From Dichloromethanomonas sp964477085 (lineage in GTDB: Bacteria > Bacillota > Desulfitobacteriia > Desulfitobacteriales > Syntrophobotulaceae), in the NCBI GenBank assembly GCA_964477085.1, contig CAYZDF010000006.1, positions 1-64,000 of the forward strand: a DNA stretch of 64,000 nt. Direction: 5' to 3'. Under the pieces are notes generated by a model that ran no database searches, had not been told where the DNA came from, and worked only from the letters and a program-made list of their open reading frames with translations. This document shows, one piece after another, positions 43,301 through 52,366 of this stretch. A program made the position numbers and the translations under genes. The number at the start of each line of letters is the position of its first letter. Positions within the stretch are counted from its first letter, which is position 1.

Positions 43301-44380
43301 ATGAAGACTAGGGTATCCTCCCCCATATTAGCGGAAACTAAAAAGAGTGAACTCAAGAAAGAAACAGTGGAGGAAGAAATAAGCCGTTGGTTAAGCGAAG
43401 GCATCGGGAAAATCATTCTGGCTGCTGGCAAGAATCTTTCTTCGACGGAGATTATTGAAGAGATCCGGCTGAGAGTCAACCAACCGCTGATGATCAGGAC
43501 AAATATAGAAGACTATCTTTTAACATCTTCAGGTTTCTTTGGAACAAAGGTTGATTCCTTGAAAATAGCCAAAGAGGATCTTCTCGAAATCGTGGAGAGG
43601 ATGACTTATAGTTCCATTTATGCTGCGGAAGAAGAGTTGAGGCAAGGCTTTTTAACCTTGCCGGGTGGACATCGGGTGGGAATCAGTGGTGAAGCTGTGG
43701 CCGAACATGGCAGGATTCGCACCATTCGCAATATTTCAGCCCTTAACATCCGCCTGGCGAGACAACCTCTAATCAACGTGTTGGGTCTTTTCCGATTATT
43801 GCTGGATAAAAATAAGAATCTTTATCATACTTTACTCGTTTCCCCACCCAGAGCCGGAAAGACAACATTCTTAAGACTTCTGGTTAAGCACCTTAGCGAT
43901 GGGGTTCCGGAGATCGGACTGAAAGGGCAGAATGTTGGCATTGTTGATGAACGTAGTGAAATAGCAGGGATGTGGCAAGGCATACCTTCGTTTGACTTAG
44001 GATGTCGGACCGATGTCCTGGATAGATGCCCTAAAGTACAGGGGCTAAGCATGCTGATCCGATCTATGTCGCCAACGGTAGTTGCTGTCGATGAACTGGG
44101 TGGTCCTGAAGATGCTGCGGCTCTCAATGAAGCCGTACGCTGCGGTGTCAAAGTTTTGGCCACAGCGCATGCAGGTACGTTGGAAGAACTGCAGCGGCGA
44201 GCTTACCTTAATGAAATATTTCAGGGTCACGTCTTCGAAAGAGCTGTTATCCTAAGCCGCGCCCAAGGTCCAGGTACGATTGAAGGGGTTTATGACCTGA
44301 TCAACGGACATGAGCTATTCCAGCGTTTTAATGGCCATTGTGAAAAGAAAAGTCAAACCATCAGTTACGGGAGGAAGTAG
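43301..44380 (+). CDS. spoIIIAA: stage III sporulation protein AA
   Basis: 359 residues from ATG 43301 after GAGGAGGT. A secretion-type ATPase: Walker A SPPRAGKTTFLR, then GIVDERSEIAGMW, GCRTDVLDRCPK and VVAVDELGGPED as in other SpoIIIAA proteins. It energises the SpoIIIA-SpoIIQ feeding-tube complex linking mother cell and forespore. The N-terminal ~50 residues are longer and charged. Confidence 0.97.
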   Translation: MKTRVSSPILAETKKSELKKETVEEEISRWLSEGIGKIILAAGKNLSSTEIIEEIRLRVNQPLMIRTNIEDYLLTSSGFFGTKVDSLKIAKEDLLEIVERMTYSSIYAAEEELRQGFLTLPGGHRVGISGEAVAEHGRIRTIRNISALNIRLARQPLINVLGLFRLLLDKNKNLYHTLLVSPPRAGKTTFLRLLVKHLSDGVPEIGLKGQNVGIVDERSEIAGMWQGIPSFDLGCRTDVLDRCPKVQGLSMLIRSMSPTVVAVDELGGPEDAAALNEAVRCGVKVLATAHAGTLEELQRRAYLNEIFQGHVFERAVILSRAQGPGTIEGVYDLINGHELFQRFNGHCEKKSQTISYGRK

Positions 44381-44382
44381 AT

Positions 44383-44892
44383 ATGCTGGTGATTGGATAT
44401 TTAGGATTGATCATCGGTTTCGGCTGTCTGGGGATACTTAAAGCCATGCAGATTAGAAAACGTCCCCGTGAGATCAGAGAGATGATCAATGCCCTGGCGT
44501 TGCTTGATACCGAAATCTATTGGGGAGCAACCCCTCTGCCAGAGGCATTTGCAGTTCTTCAACAACGAACTGATCCTCCCTGGAAAGAGTTTTTTGCTGA
44601 GCTGGAAGGTGAGATCCGGAAAGGAAAAAATGCCTCCAAAGCGTGGGAAGACGTGATCGCAAGGCATCAACGAAGAACTTGCCTGAGTGAAGACGATTGG
44701 AGGGCGATTAGAGATATCGGGAAAGGCTTAGGTCGGTCTGATCGCAGTGAACAGCATAAAATTTTAGAATTAGCCCAAAAACATCTCGCTCATGTTGACG
44801 AAAAGGCCAGACAACAAGTGGACGGAAAAGCCAAAATGTGGTCTTATCTTGGTTTTTTAGGTGGATTGGCAGCGGTTATATTTATCCTGTAA
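44383..44892 (+). CDS. spoIIIAB: stage III sporulation protein AB
   Basis: 169 residues. Membrane helices at both ends (LGLIIGFGCLGILKAM and the last ~17 residues), and a GspF-like helical middle (MINALALLDTEIYWGATPLPEAF). Two bases after spoIIIAA. Confidence 0.95.
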   Translation: MLVIGYLGLIIGFGCLGILKAMQIRKRPREIREMINALALLDTEIYWGATPLPEAFAVLQQRTDPPWKEFFAELEGEIRKGKNASKAWEDVIARHQRRTCLSEDDWRAIRDIGKGLGRSDRSEQHKILELAQKHLAHVDEKARQQVDGKAKMWSYLGFLGGLAAVIFIL

Positions 44893-44926
44893 GATTTTAA
44901 ATTCAGAAGGAAAGAAGGTAGAGTCA

Positions 44927-45124
44927 ATGGGTTTTGATCTTATTTTAAAAGTTGCTGGGATTGGATTATTAGTTGGAATCCTGGTGCTGATTCTGAATGA
45001 AATTAACAAGAAAGAACAAGCCATGATGGTCACTGTTATCGGAGTGGTAGTCGTTCTGTATATTATACTTCAGGGAATATCTGATCTTTTCGGGCTGGTC
45101 AAGAGTGTCTTTAATTTGTACTAG
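44927..45124 (+). CDS. spoIIIAC: stage III sporulation protein AC
   Basis: 65 residues from ATG 44927, after AGAAGGAAAG. Two membrane helices; FDLILKVAGIGLLVGILVLI then LNEINKKEQAMM is a good family match. A frame opening at 44861 would overlap spoIIIAB and is not the start. Confidence 0.95.
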   Translation: MGFDLILKVAGIGLLVGILVLILNEINKKEQAMMVTVIGVVVVLYIILQGISDLFGLVKSVFNLY

Positions 45125-45137
45125 GGGGCACAGATAA

Positions 45138-45524
45138 GTGGAAATAGCACAAATTATCGGTCTGGCGATCATTGTAACTGTTATCGGAACCGTTATCAGA
45201 CAGATCAAGCCTGAAATGGCTCTCCAGTTAAGTATCCTGGCCGGGGTAACTATCTTCATCCTGGTGATGGATAAAATCAGACTTATCGTCGATCTACTGC
45301 AGAAGTTGGCTGATCAGGCCAATGTTAGTTCTTATTATTTATTCATCGTTTTAAAGATCGTAGGCGTAGCTTATCTGGCTGAGTTTGGGTGTCAGATTTG
45401 TAAGGATGCAGGAGAAAATACTCTGGCTACTAAGGTCGAGATCGCGGCCAAGATTTTTGTGATCATTCTGGCGATCCCGATCATCGTTGCCATCATGGAA
45501 TCCATGATGAAGTTATTAGCGTGA
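45138..45524 (+). CDS. spoIIIAD: stage III sporulation protein AD
   Basis: 128 residues from GTG 45138. Four membrane helices; QIIGLAIIVTVIGTVIRQIKPE and YLAEFGCQICKDAGENTLAT are typical. Confidence 0.95.
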   Translation: MEIAQIIGLAIIVTVIGTVIRQIKPEMALQLSILAGVTIFILVMDKIRLIVDLLQKLADQANVSSYYLFIVLKIVGVAYLAEFGCQICKDAGENTLATKVEIAAKIFVIILAIPIIVAIMESMMKLLA

Positions 45525-45534
45525 GGTGAAAAGG

Positions 45535-46716
45535 TTGGCAAAAAGGATCGCTCTGTTAATCAGTATTGCTTTGGTTGGTATCCTGATGCTGCCTGTTTCT
45601 TCCCTTGCTGAGGTATTACAGGAAAGCACAGTAACATCTGAGTTAGTGGATTTATCTCAGGAAATCGATCTTTCTCAGGTCAGAGATATGTTGAATCAGT
45701 TAGATCAGGATGTGCAAGAATCTTTGCCGGATTTTTCTTTATCTAAGATCTTTGAGGATTTAAAAAACGGGGAGGTTAATTTAAGTCCGGAGAATTTGGG
45801 AAGCAGTATTCTTAAAGCCATCCTGAAAGAGGTTGTAACCAATGCCCCCCTGATCGCCAAGATGTTGGTTTTGGCCGTCTTGTGTGCAGTCATCAATCAG
45901 CTGCAGTCTGCCTTTACCGGTGAAGTGAGTAAAGTCTCTAAAATGTTGGTTTATCTGGTCTTATTCGGCCTGGCAATCACATCGTTCCGTATCGCTGTCG
46001 ATACAGGAAGTGGGGCGATTGATAATATGGTTACCTTTATGCAGGCCATTCTGCCGGTGATGTACACGATTCTGTTAGCCATGGGCAACCTAACCAGTGC
46101 TGCTTTGTTTAAACCGGTGATTATGGGAAGTTTAGTGTTCTTGACCACAGTCATAAAAAATGTTGTATTGCCCTTATTTTTCCTGAGTGTTGTTCTCAGG
46201 CTCTTTAACAACATCTCCCAGCAGTTCAAGCTGTCCAAACTGGCATCTTTGCTTGAATTTGGCGGTAAACTGAGTATCGGCATCGTCTTAACAGTTTTCA
46301 TCGGGATCATGTCTGTCCAAGGGGTGACGGGAGGAGTCGCTGATGGGGTTACCCTGAGAACAGCAAAGTATTCCGCAGATCTCATACCGGTGGTTGGGAA
46401 GTTTTTTAAGGATGCGGTGGAGTTAGTGGTTAGTTCAGGAATACTCTTGAAGAATGCTCTGGGACTCGTTTCCTTACTGGCTATCGTCCTGATAACGTTG
46501 GCTCCGGTCATTAAGATCATTGCCATGATGTTCACGTTTAAAATCTCAGCGGCCCTGGTTGAACCACTGGGAGAAAAAGAATTAGCCGATAGTCTTCAGG
46601 ATATGTCCAAAGGGCTTCTTTACATATTTGCAGTTGTGGCCTCTGTTGGGGTGATGTTCTTTATGGCTATAGCCATTGTGATAGGTGCCGGCGACCTTTC
46701 GGTTATGCTTCGTTAG
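45535..46716 (+). CDS. spoIIIAE: stage III sporulation protein AE
   Basis: About 393 residues. TTG 45535 is preferred, because GAGGTGA lies just before it; GTG 45526 is an alternative. It has a signal sequence (ALLISIALVGILMLPVSSLA), an external domain, and about seven membrane helices with GGVADGVTLRTAKYSADLIPVVG, the family's most conserved stretch. Confidence 0.95.
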   Translation: MAKRIALLISIALVGILMLPVSSLAEVLQESTVTSELVDLSQEIDLSQVRDMLNQLDQDVQESLPDFSLSKIFEDLKNGEVNLSPENLGSSILKAILKEVVTNAPLIAKMLVLAVLCAVINQLQSAFTGEVSKVSKMLVYLVLFGLAITSFRIAVDTGSGAIDNMVTFMQAILPVMYTILLAMGNLTSAALFKPVIMGSLVFLTTVIKNVVLPLFFLSVVLRLFNNISQQFKLSKLASLLEFGGKLSIGIVLTVFIGIMSVQGVTGGVADGVTLRTAKYSADLIPVVGKFFKDAVELVVSSGILLKNALGLVSLLAIVLITLAPVIKIIAMMFTFKISAALVEPLGEKELADSLQDMSKGLLYIFAVVASVGVMFFMAIAIVIGAGDLSVMLR

Positions 46717-46745
46717 CGAACTATCTGCCAAAGAAACTGGAGTGT

Positions 46746-47336
46746 ATGGAAATGGAAGGTTTGAAAATACTGATCCGTAACTTAGCTTTTATTCTTCTTT
46801 TAGCCACTTTCTTGGAAATGCTATTACCCAATAAATCAATGCGGGGGTTCGTTCAACTGGTGATGGGCTTGTTTGTTATAGCTGCCATCCTCAATCCCCT
46901 GGCCGATTTTTTAAGTATTAATTTAGCCAGTGAAATCCCGGCCTGGTCGATGGCTTCTTCGTCGGACATGCCTGTATTAGCTTCAGAAGGAGTATCCGAT
47001 ACAGGTAAATCGGCTGTCAGGGAACAGTATAAACGGATCTTAGTCAATCAGATAACCGTGCTTGTCTCAACCATCGAGGGAGTCAAGAGTACAGAAGTTG
47101 AGATTGAATTAGACAAGGAGGCAGGGGGGTTTAGTGATTATCCTAAAATACTGAAGGTCAATATTGTTTTTAGTCAAAAGAGTGAATCGAATAAACCGAT
47201 CAGTCCGGTAATCATCGGAGAAGGTAGTACGTCAGATAACATTGTTCATACCGATAAAGCTCTGTATATTCTGAAACAGGTATCGTCACTGATGCAAATA
47301 CCTGAAGAGATCGTATCAGTGAAGGAAAAAGTATAA
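46746..47336 (+). CDS. spoIIIAF: stage III sporulation protein AF
   Basis: 196 residues. Two membrane helices near the N-terminus (LAFILLLATFLEMLLPN and GLFVIAAILNPL), then a soluble ring-building domain with EGVKSTEVEIELDKE. Conserved position. Confidence 0.93.
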   Translation: MEMEGLKILIRNLAFILLLATFLEMLLPNKSMRGFVQLVMGLFVIAAILNPLADFLSINLASEIPAWSMASSSDMPVLASEGVSDTGKSAVREQYKRILVNQITVLVSTIEGVKSTEVEIELDKEAGGFSDYPKILKVNIVFSQKSESNKPISPVIIGEGSTSDNIVHTDKALYILKQVSSLMQIPEEIVSVKEKV

Positions 47337-47345
47337 GGAGGAGAA

Positions 47346-47909
47346 ATGATGGGTAAGTTTAAAGAAGGTTTTACTGAAAAAATGATGTTATCGGTTGTTT
47401 TGTTGGTTGTCGTGGCAGCAATATTTGTTTTTACTGGCAAAAACGATAAACCAACCCTGTCGATCAATACGGAAGCCCAACCGGTTGCAGCCAGTCCGGC
47501 TGAAAGCTCAGGTATTTCAGCTTTGGAAAAAAGTATTGAAGAAAAGATCGCCACCAACCTGGAAAGCATCAAAGGCGTCGGGAAGACGAAAGTACTGGTT
47601 ACCTTTACTTCTGGTCTCAAAAAAGAATTTGCCAGAGATCAAAGCACCACTAAGCGAACTTCCAAAGAAACAGATAAAGAGGGTGGAACAAGGGAAACGG
47701 TGGAAGTAACTGAGACCGATAAGCTCGTCATCGCAGGCAATACCAATCCTCTTATTGTGGTGGAACAGCGTCCTCAAGTGGAGGGTATTCTGGTAATTGC
47801 TCAGGGAGCCAGCGAACCGAAAATTAAAGAACAGATATTTGAAGCAGTGAAGACACTGATGAATATTCCACCTTCCAAGATCAGTGTGGCTCCTATGGGA
47901 GGGGTTTAA
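47346..47909 (+). CDS. spoIIIAG: stage III sporulation protein AG
   Basis: 187 residues after AAGGAGGAG. One membrane helix (about 16-32), a low-complexity linker, and a ring-forming domain with ESIKGVGKTKVLVTFTSG and NPLIVVEQRPQVEGILV, the most conserved SpoIIIAG stretch. Confidence 0.95.
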   Translation: MMGKFKEGFTEKMMLSVVLLVVVAAIFVFTGKNDKPTLSINTEAQPVAASPAESSGISALEKSIEEKIATNLESIKGVGKTKVLVTFTSGLKKEFARDQSTTKRTSKETDKEGGTRETVEVTETDKLVIAGNTNPLIVVEQRPQVEGILVIAQGASEPKIKEQIFEAVKTLMNIPPSKISVAPMGGV

Positions 47910-48584
47910 GTGTTCAATCGGATTGTATTATCCCTGATAATCATCCTGGGATTGATTTGTTCATCTCTGATGATCCTGATTTATAAAGATAGAGAAGCTG
48001 CTGCCTTAGCTCAAGGCGGTATTAACACCCTGTCTGATCAGATCGAAGTAACTATTGAAGCGGAGACAACTGGGTTACCTAAGTCACCCGAATCACCAAA
48101 GTCTTCTCAATCACTTATAGGCGCCCCTCGCAAAGGTGATAATTTCTTCGAGGTGGTCAAAGGCAATTCAGAAACAATTGATTCCAATCTCGATGCAATC
48201 AATTATTCAGCCGAACTTATCGAATTAACGGATGACGTTGGTCAGACATACTTTGTGAATTACAGAATAAAAAGGGAACAGTTCCGCCAAGAGACCAAAG
48301 AAATGCTTAAGCTCCTGCTAGAATCCGATATCAGGCAAACCCGAGAGGAAGCACAAACACGTTGGTTAGCTTTAAGTAATAAAATTAGTAAGGAGGGGGA
48401 GATTGAAAACGTTCTTAAGATGAGGGGATTTAAAGATGTGGTGTCGGAGGTTAACGCCGTTAAAGCTACGGTTATTATTCTTGCTTCAGAATTGACCCTG
48501 CAGGAGAAATATCAAGTACAGAGTATCATAGCAGATATTACTGGGTTCGCCATTGATAGAATTGAAGTTAGGTCCAGGGTCTAG
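47910..48584 (+). CDS. spoIIIAH: stage III sporulation protein AH
   Basis: 224 residues from GTG 47910. One membrane helix (about 7-25), a Ser/Pro-rich linker, then the YscJ/FliF-like domain that binds SpoIIQ (NYRIKREQFRQETKEML, and the end IIADITGFAIDRIEVRSR). It forms the mother-cell half of the channel across the intermembrane space. Confidence 0.95.
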   Translation: MFNRIVLSLIIILGLICSSLMILIYKDREAAALAQGGINTLSDQIEVTIEAETTGLPKSPESPKSSQSLIGAPRKGDNFFEVVKGNSETIDSNLDAINYSAELIELTDDVGQTYFVNYRIKREQFRQETKEMLKLLLESDIRQTREEAQTRWLALSNKISKEGEIENVLKMRGFKDVVSEVNAVKATVIILASELTLQEKYQVQSIIADITGFAIDRIEVRSRV

Positions 48585-48688
48585 GTCCAGGACTTTTCCA
48601 ACGAAGTTTTGGACTTGCTGTGACGAGGTATTCTGATATAATAACAGATAACAGGTGATAGTTGGAAAATAATAATGAGGTGTATAAT

Positions 48689-49087
48689 ATGGAAAATGCA
48701 AGAATAGACAATTCGATCGGTTCCGTAAGGATCGCTGATGAGGTTATAGAAGTCATTGCCGGAATGGCAGCTTCAGAGGTTGAGGGTGTCGCAGAAATGA
48801 GCGGTGGTTTTGTTGGTGATCTGGCCAACATGCTCAGCAGAGGTAATAAAAACGTTTCTAAGGGCATCAAAGTTGAAGTCGGCGAAAATGAAGCATCAGT
48901 GGATCTTTTCCTGGCCGTCGAATATGGCGTATCGATCCGTGATGTCGCTCAAAAAGTACAAGAAGCTGTTAAAGAAGCGATTGAAGGAATGACCGGTCTT
49001 TCTGTATTAGAGATCAATGTTCATATCCAAGGCATTGCTTTTAAGAATCTTGCAGTAGTAGACACTAAGGAGATCAAAGAAAACTAA
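48689..49087 (+). CDS. Asp23/Gls24 family envelope stress protein (YqhY)
   Basis: 132 residues from ATG 48689, after GAGGTG. Family core VRIADEVIEVIAGMAASEVEGV and VAVEYGV-type segment (FLAVEYGVSIRDVAQKVQ), ending with VHIQGIAF. The next gene encodes its probable membrane anchor. Confidence 0.92.
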   Translation: MENARIDNSIGSVRIADEVIEVIAGMAASEVEGVAEMSGGFVGDLANMLSRGNKNVSKGIKVEVGENEASVDLFLAVEYGVSIRDVAQKVQEAVKEAIEGMTGLSVLEINVHIQGIAFKNLAVVDTKEIKEN

Positions 49088-49121
49088 CGTTTTAGTTAGT
49101 ATATCGGTAAGGGGTAATACC

Positions 49122-49652
49122 ATGCTGCGTCTAATCAACGGCATCTTACTAATTGTTCTGGCTTTGTGGACAGTTTTATTAGCAACCAGATGGGCATTAC
49201 CCTATAACTATTCCGTTCAGTTGATCCAAGGGCTTCAGAACTATCCTTTACAGAGTATTCTCTATGCTCTTGTTCTGTTGTCGCTTGGCATATGGTTGTT
49301 AATACGCAAACAGCCAAATAAGATTAAACCCTTAAGATTAAGACCTATTCAACTCAACCTCCATACGGGAAGACTAAGAATCGACCATGATGCTATCGAT
49401 GATATGATAGAAGGCAGTATATCTGAGGTACCTGGAGTGAGTAAGTCCAGGTTCTCGTTTGAAATTCAGGCAGACGGACTCGTCATATCCATTCAATGGC
49501 AACCTAATGAGGGATATGACGTTGAACTTGTTGCAGAAAAAATCCGGCAAATTGTTCATCATCATATAGATGAATACTTGGGATTACATGTTAAAGAGGT
49601 GAAAGTGCTTGTGATGCCACAGCGTTTTGGTCTTACAGCATGGAAGAAATGA
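49122..49652 (+). CDS. alkaline shock response membrane anchor protein AmaP-like
   Basis: 176 residues. Two N-terminal membrane helices (about 5-25 and 48-65), a basic segment, and a small Asp23-like domain (about 85-170) with SEVPGVSKSRFSFE. In staphylococci AmaP anchors Asp23 to the membrane, and the adjacency supports the same job. Confidence 0.85.
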   Translation: MLRLINGILLIVLALWTVLLATRWALPYNYSVQLIQGLQNYPLQSILYALVLLSLGIWLLIRKQPNKIKPLRLRPIQLNLHTGRLRIDHDAIDDMIEGSISEVPGVSKSRFSFEIQADGLVISIQWQPNEGYDVELVAEKIRQIVHHHIDEYLGLHVKEVKVLVMPQRFGLTAWKK

Positions 49653-49912
49653 ACACATTTTGGGGGAGAATAGGAGAGAAAATATCTTATACGATTCTTT
49701 GGTGTATTGAAAATCATCCAGGGAAACTATTCGGTTTTCTGATTGGTTTTCTTGTTTCGTTAAGCATTATTATTTTCGGATTTTGGCAAACAATTATCTT
49801 GATTAGTTTATCTTATCTTGGATATTATTTGGGAAGCTGCTGGGACGATGGTGAATTCCCTGCATGGTTAATAAAGCTTGTACATAGAATCTCTCTTAAG
49901 GACAAAAGATAA
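49649..49912 (+). CDS. DUF2273 small membrane protein
   Basis: About 87 residues, two helices (GKLFGFLIGFLVSLSIIIFGFW and the following one), ending in a short basic tail. Its start overlaps the amaP stop, so the three genes Asp23-AmaP-DUF2273 are one unit, a set found together in many Firmicutes. Function unknown. Confidence 0.85.
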   Translation: MNTFWGRIGEKISYTILWCIENHPGKLFGFLIGFLVSLSIIIFGFWQTIILISLSYLGYYLGSCWDDGEFPAWLIKLVHRISLKDKR

Positions 49913-49943
49913 AATACTAACAAATTAAATCCGGAGGCTTTTC

Positions 49944-50354
49944 ATGAGTAGAAGACTGGCACGAGAAACCGCCCTACAGGTTCTATATCAGATAGATGTA
50001 ACAGGAGAAACGGGGGATATCCCTCAGATCCTTCATCTTTGGGCTTCGGAATTTGCCCTCACTGAAAAAAGCTTAGAATTCGCAGAGCGTTTAGTAGAGG
50101 GAACAATCGAAAAGAAGACAGAAATTGATGAAAGAATTGCTGCAACTGCTCGGGAATGGGCCTTGGACAGAATGAATACGGTAGACCGTAATCTGATGCG
50201 ACTGGCAATCTTTGAAATGATGTATTATCCGGATACACCCCAAAAAGTAACACTCAATGAAGCGATCGAGATAGCCAAACGATTTGGCGGGGACGATTCT
50301 GCTAAATTCATCAATGGGATATTGGATAAATTGATGGACGCATCCGAGAAATGA
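49944..50354 (+). CDS. nusB: transcription antitermination factor NusB
   Basis: 136 residues, all-helical. SRRLARETALQVLYQID at the N-terminus and VTLNEAIEIAKRFGGDDSAKFINGILDKL at the end (residues ~103-131 of the family signature, given in outline) are diagnostic. Binds boxA RNA with NusE for rRNA antitermination. Ribosome site GGAGG. Confidence 0.97.
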   Translation: MSRRLARETALQVLYQIDVTGETGDIPQILHLWASEFALTEKSLEFAERLVEGTIEKKTEIDERIAATAREWALDRMNTVDRNLMRLAIFEMMYYPDTPQKVTLNEAIEIAKRFGGDDSAKFINGILDKLMDASEK

Positions 50355-50373
50355 GTTCGAGGGGAAAATGATC

Positions 50374-51333
50374 ATGATGTACCTCGGGATAGATACGAGT
50401 GCCTATACTTCATCTGTCGCAGTAGTCGATGGGGCTAAACAACTGATCTGGGAAAAGCGAAAAGTATTAGAAGTCGCACAGGGAGAGAGAGGGCTTGCAC
50501 AATCAGAAGCCCTTTTTCAGCATGTTCAAGTTCTTCCGGAACTCCTTAAGGAAGCTCCCCTCGCCATTTGGAAAGAGATCAAAGGAGTAGGGGTAAGCAC
50601 CACTCCCAGACCTGTCCAAGGCTCCTATATGCCAGTTCTCACAGCAGGGACAGCCATTGCTTCATCTTTGGCTACCGCTTTAAAAGTGGAACTGGTGGCG
50701 ACCAGTCACCAGGAGGGGCATCTGGCCGCAGGAATCGAATCGGCAGAAAAGTTTAATAATGATGAGTTTCTGGCGGTCCATCTCTCCGGAGGTACCACGG
50801 AGTTGCTTCAAGCACGCAGGGATTTCAGGGGCGGATTTGAACTTAAAATACTGGGTGAAAGTACAGACCTTCACGCCGGTCAATTTATTGACAGGATTGG
50901 AGTCCGGCTGGGACTGCCATTCCCAGCCGGTAAGGAGTTGGAAAAATTAGCGTTAAAGTCTGCACCGGGATCATCATCTTTATTACCTTCCTCGGTTAAA
51001 GGTTATGAAATGAGTTTTTCGGGGGTGGAATCTGCGGTTCAACGTTTGATTGAAGATAAAAAAAGACCGGCAGATCTAGCACGAGCAGTTGAAGGATGTA
51101 TCGTTCGCACGTTGTCTAAGGTTTTGGAAAAAGCAGTTAAGGATACAGGGTTAAACAACGTACTGATGGTCGGGGGTGTATCTTCAAATCACTATATCAG
51201 GAACGAACTGACCAAAAAGTTGAGACCCCAGGCAACATTATTCTGGGCTCAAACGGATTGGAGTTCAGACAATGCCATCGGTGTCGCGCTTTTGACCCAG
51301 GAAACAATCAATAATAAATCCTCTTATTTATGA
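50374..51333 (+). CDS. TsaD/Kae1-like ASKHA protein
   Basis: 319 residues from ATG 50374 (MMYLGIDTSAYTSS). It has the TsaD pattern with the metal-binding HQEGH, HLSGGTTELL, DRIGVRLGLPFPAG, FSGVESAV, VGGVSSNHYIR and the last ligand in SDNAIG. TsaD makes the t6A37 base on tRNA with TsaB/C/E, but this copy is divergent (HSGGT rather than VSGGHT) and lacks tsaB/tsaE as neighbours. It may be a paralogue of the true TsaD. Confidence 0.75.
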   Translation: MMYLGIDTSAYTSSVAVVDGAKQLIWEKRKVLEVAQGERGLAQSEALFQHVQVLPELLKEAPLAIWKEIKGVGVSTTPRPVQGSYMPVLTAGTAIASSLATALKVELVATSHQEGHLAAGIESAEKFNNDEFLAVHLSGGTTELLQARRDFRGGFELKILGESTDLHAGQFIDRIGVRLGLPFPAGKELEKLALKSAPGSSSLLPSSVKGYEMSFSGVESAVQRLIEDKKRPADLARAVEGCIVRTLSKVLEKAVKDTGLNNVLMVGGVSSNHYIRNELTKKLRPQATLFWAQTDWSSDNAIGVALLTQETINNKSSYL

Positions 51334-51391
51334 CAATATTTGACGAAATGTGATAAATTATTAAAATATGATATTTAATGAATATTTTCAC

Positions 51392-51421
51392 TTGACAGAG
51401 TAAACAGTTAATTTGTATATT
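51392..51421 (+). promoter_or_regulatory. sigma-A-type promoter of the nfnAB operon
   Basis: TTGACA (51392-51397), 18 nt ending in TG, TATATT (51416-51421). An inverted repeat CGAATTAT (51447-51454) / ATAATTCG (51470-51477) follows in the leader. Confidence 0.7.
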
Positions 51422-51522
51422 TAAGCAGGGGATTGCTTTTTTATCGCGAATTATCTTTTGTTGTGAGCAATAATTCGTGACGAATTTTGCAATAATTTTG
51501 TAAATTCTGAGGAGGAGTGAAA

Positions 51523-52365
51523 GTGTACAGCGTAGTAAAGAGAAGACAGCTGGCAGAAACCATTGTTTTACTGGAAGTGGAAGCACCGGCTGTCGCCAAG
51601 AAAGCCAAACCCGGAGAATTTGTTATCGTTAGGCAGCATGATAATTCTGAAAGGATTCCATTAACAATCATGGATTTCAATCCTAAAAAAGGGACGATCA
51701 CGATTGTTATTCAGGAAGTCGGTTATTCATCTGCCCTCATCACCAGGATGCAAGAGGGAGATGCTTTTGTAGATTTTGTTGGACCTCTTGGTGAGGCTAC
51801 AGAGATTGAGAACTATGGAACTGTTCTTTGCGTTGGTGGCGGTGTTGGTATTGCACCGGTACATCCGATCGCACGTGGTTTAAAAGAAGCTGGTAATAAG
51901 GTTATTTCTGTCCTGGGTGCCAGATGTAAAGATCTGCTCATCTTGGAAGAAGAAATGAGAGCAGCCAGTAATGAAGTAGTCATCACCACCGATGATGGTT
52001 CCTATGGCATGAAAGGCTTCGTTACCCATGGAATTCAATCCGTTCTGGATCAAGGTGTTAAAATTGATGCCATCTGGGCTATTGGACCGATTATCATGAT
52101 GAAATCAGTTGCTAATTTCACAAGACCCCTCGGAATTAAAACCATCGTCAGCATGAACCCGGTTATGGTTGACGGAACCGGCATGTGCGGTGCCTGCAGA
52201 CTGGATGTTGGTGGAGAGACCAAATTCGCCTGCGTCGATGGCCCGGAATTCGATGGACATAAAGTTGACTTTGACCTTGCCATCAAACGTGCGGCATTCT
52301 TCCGTGGTGAAGAAGCTGTCGCTTATAATAATTTCAAATGCCAGTGTGAAAAGGAGGGCAAATAA
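51523..52365 (+). CDS. NADH-dependent reduced ferredoxin:NADP+ oxidoreductase, subunit A (NfnA-like)
   Basis: 280 residues from GTG 51523 with GGAGGAG just upstream. A ferredoxin-reductase-type FAD/NAD domain (RIPLTIMDF, then VGGGVGIAPVHPIARGLKE) and a C-terminal [2Fe-2S] site (GTGMCGACRLDVGGET...CVDGPEFDG). With the next gene it forms NfnAB, which bifurcates electrons between ferredoxin, NADH and NADPH. Alternative: sulfide dehydrogenase SudB, the same family. Confidence 0.88.
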   Translation: MYSVVKRRQLAETIVLLEVEAPAVAKKAKPGEFVIVRQHDNSERIPLTIMDFNPKKGTITIVIQEVGYSSALITRMQEGDAFVDFVGPLGEATEIENYGTVLCVGGGVGIAPVHPIARGLKEAGNKVISVLGARCKDLLILEEEMRAASNEVVITTDDGSYGMKGFVTHGIQSVLDQGVKIDAIWAIGPIIMMKSVANFTRPLGIKTIVSMNPVMVDGTGMCGACRLDVGGETKFACVDGPEFDGHKVDFDLAIKRAAFFRGEEAVAYNNFKCQCEKEGK

Positions 52366-52366
52366 A

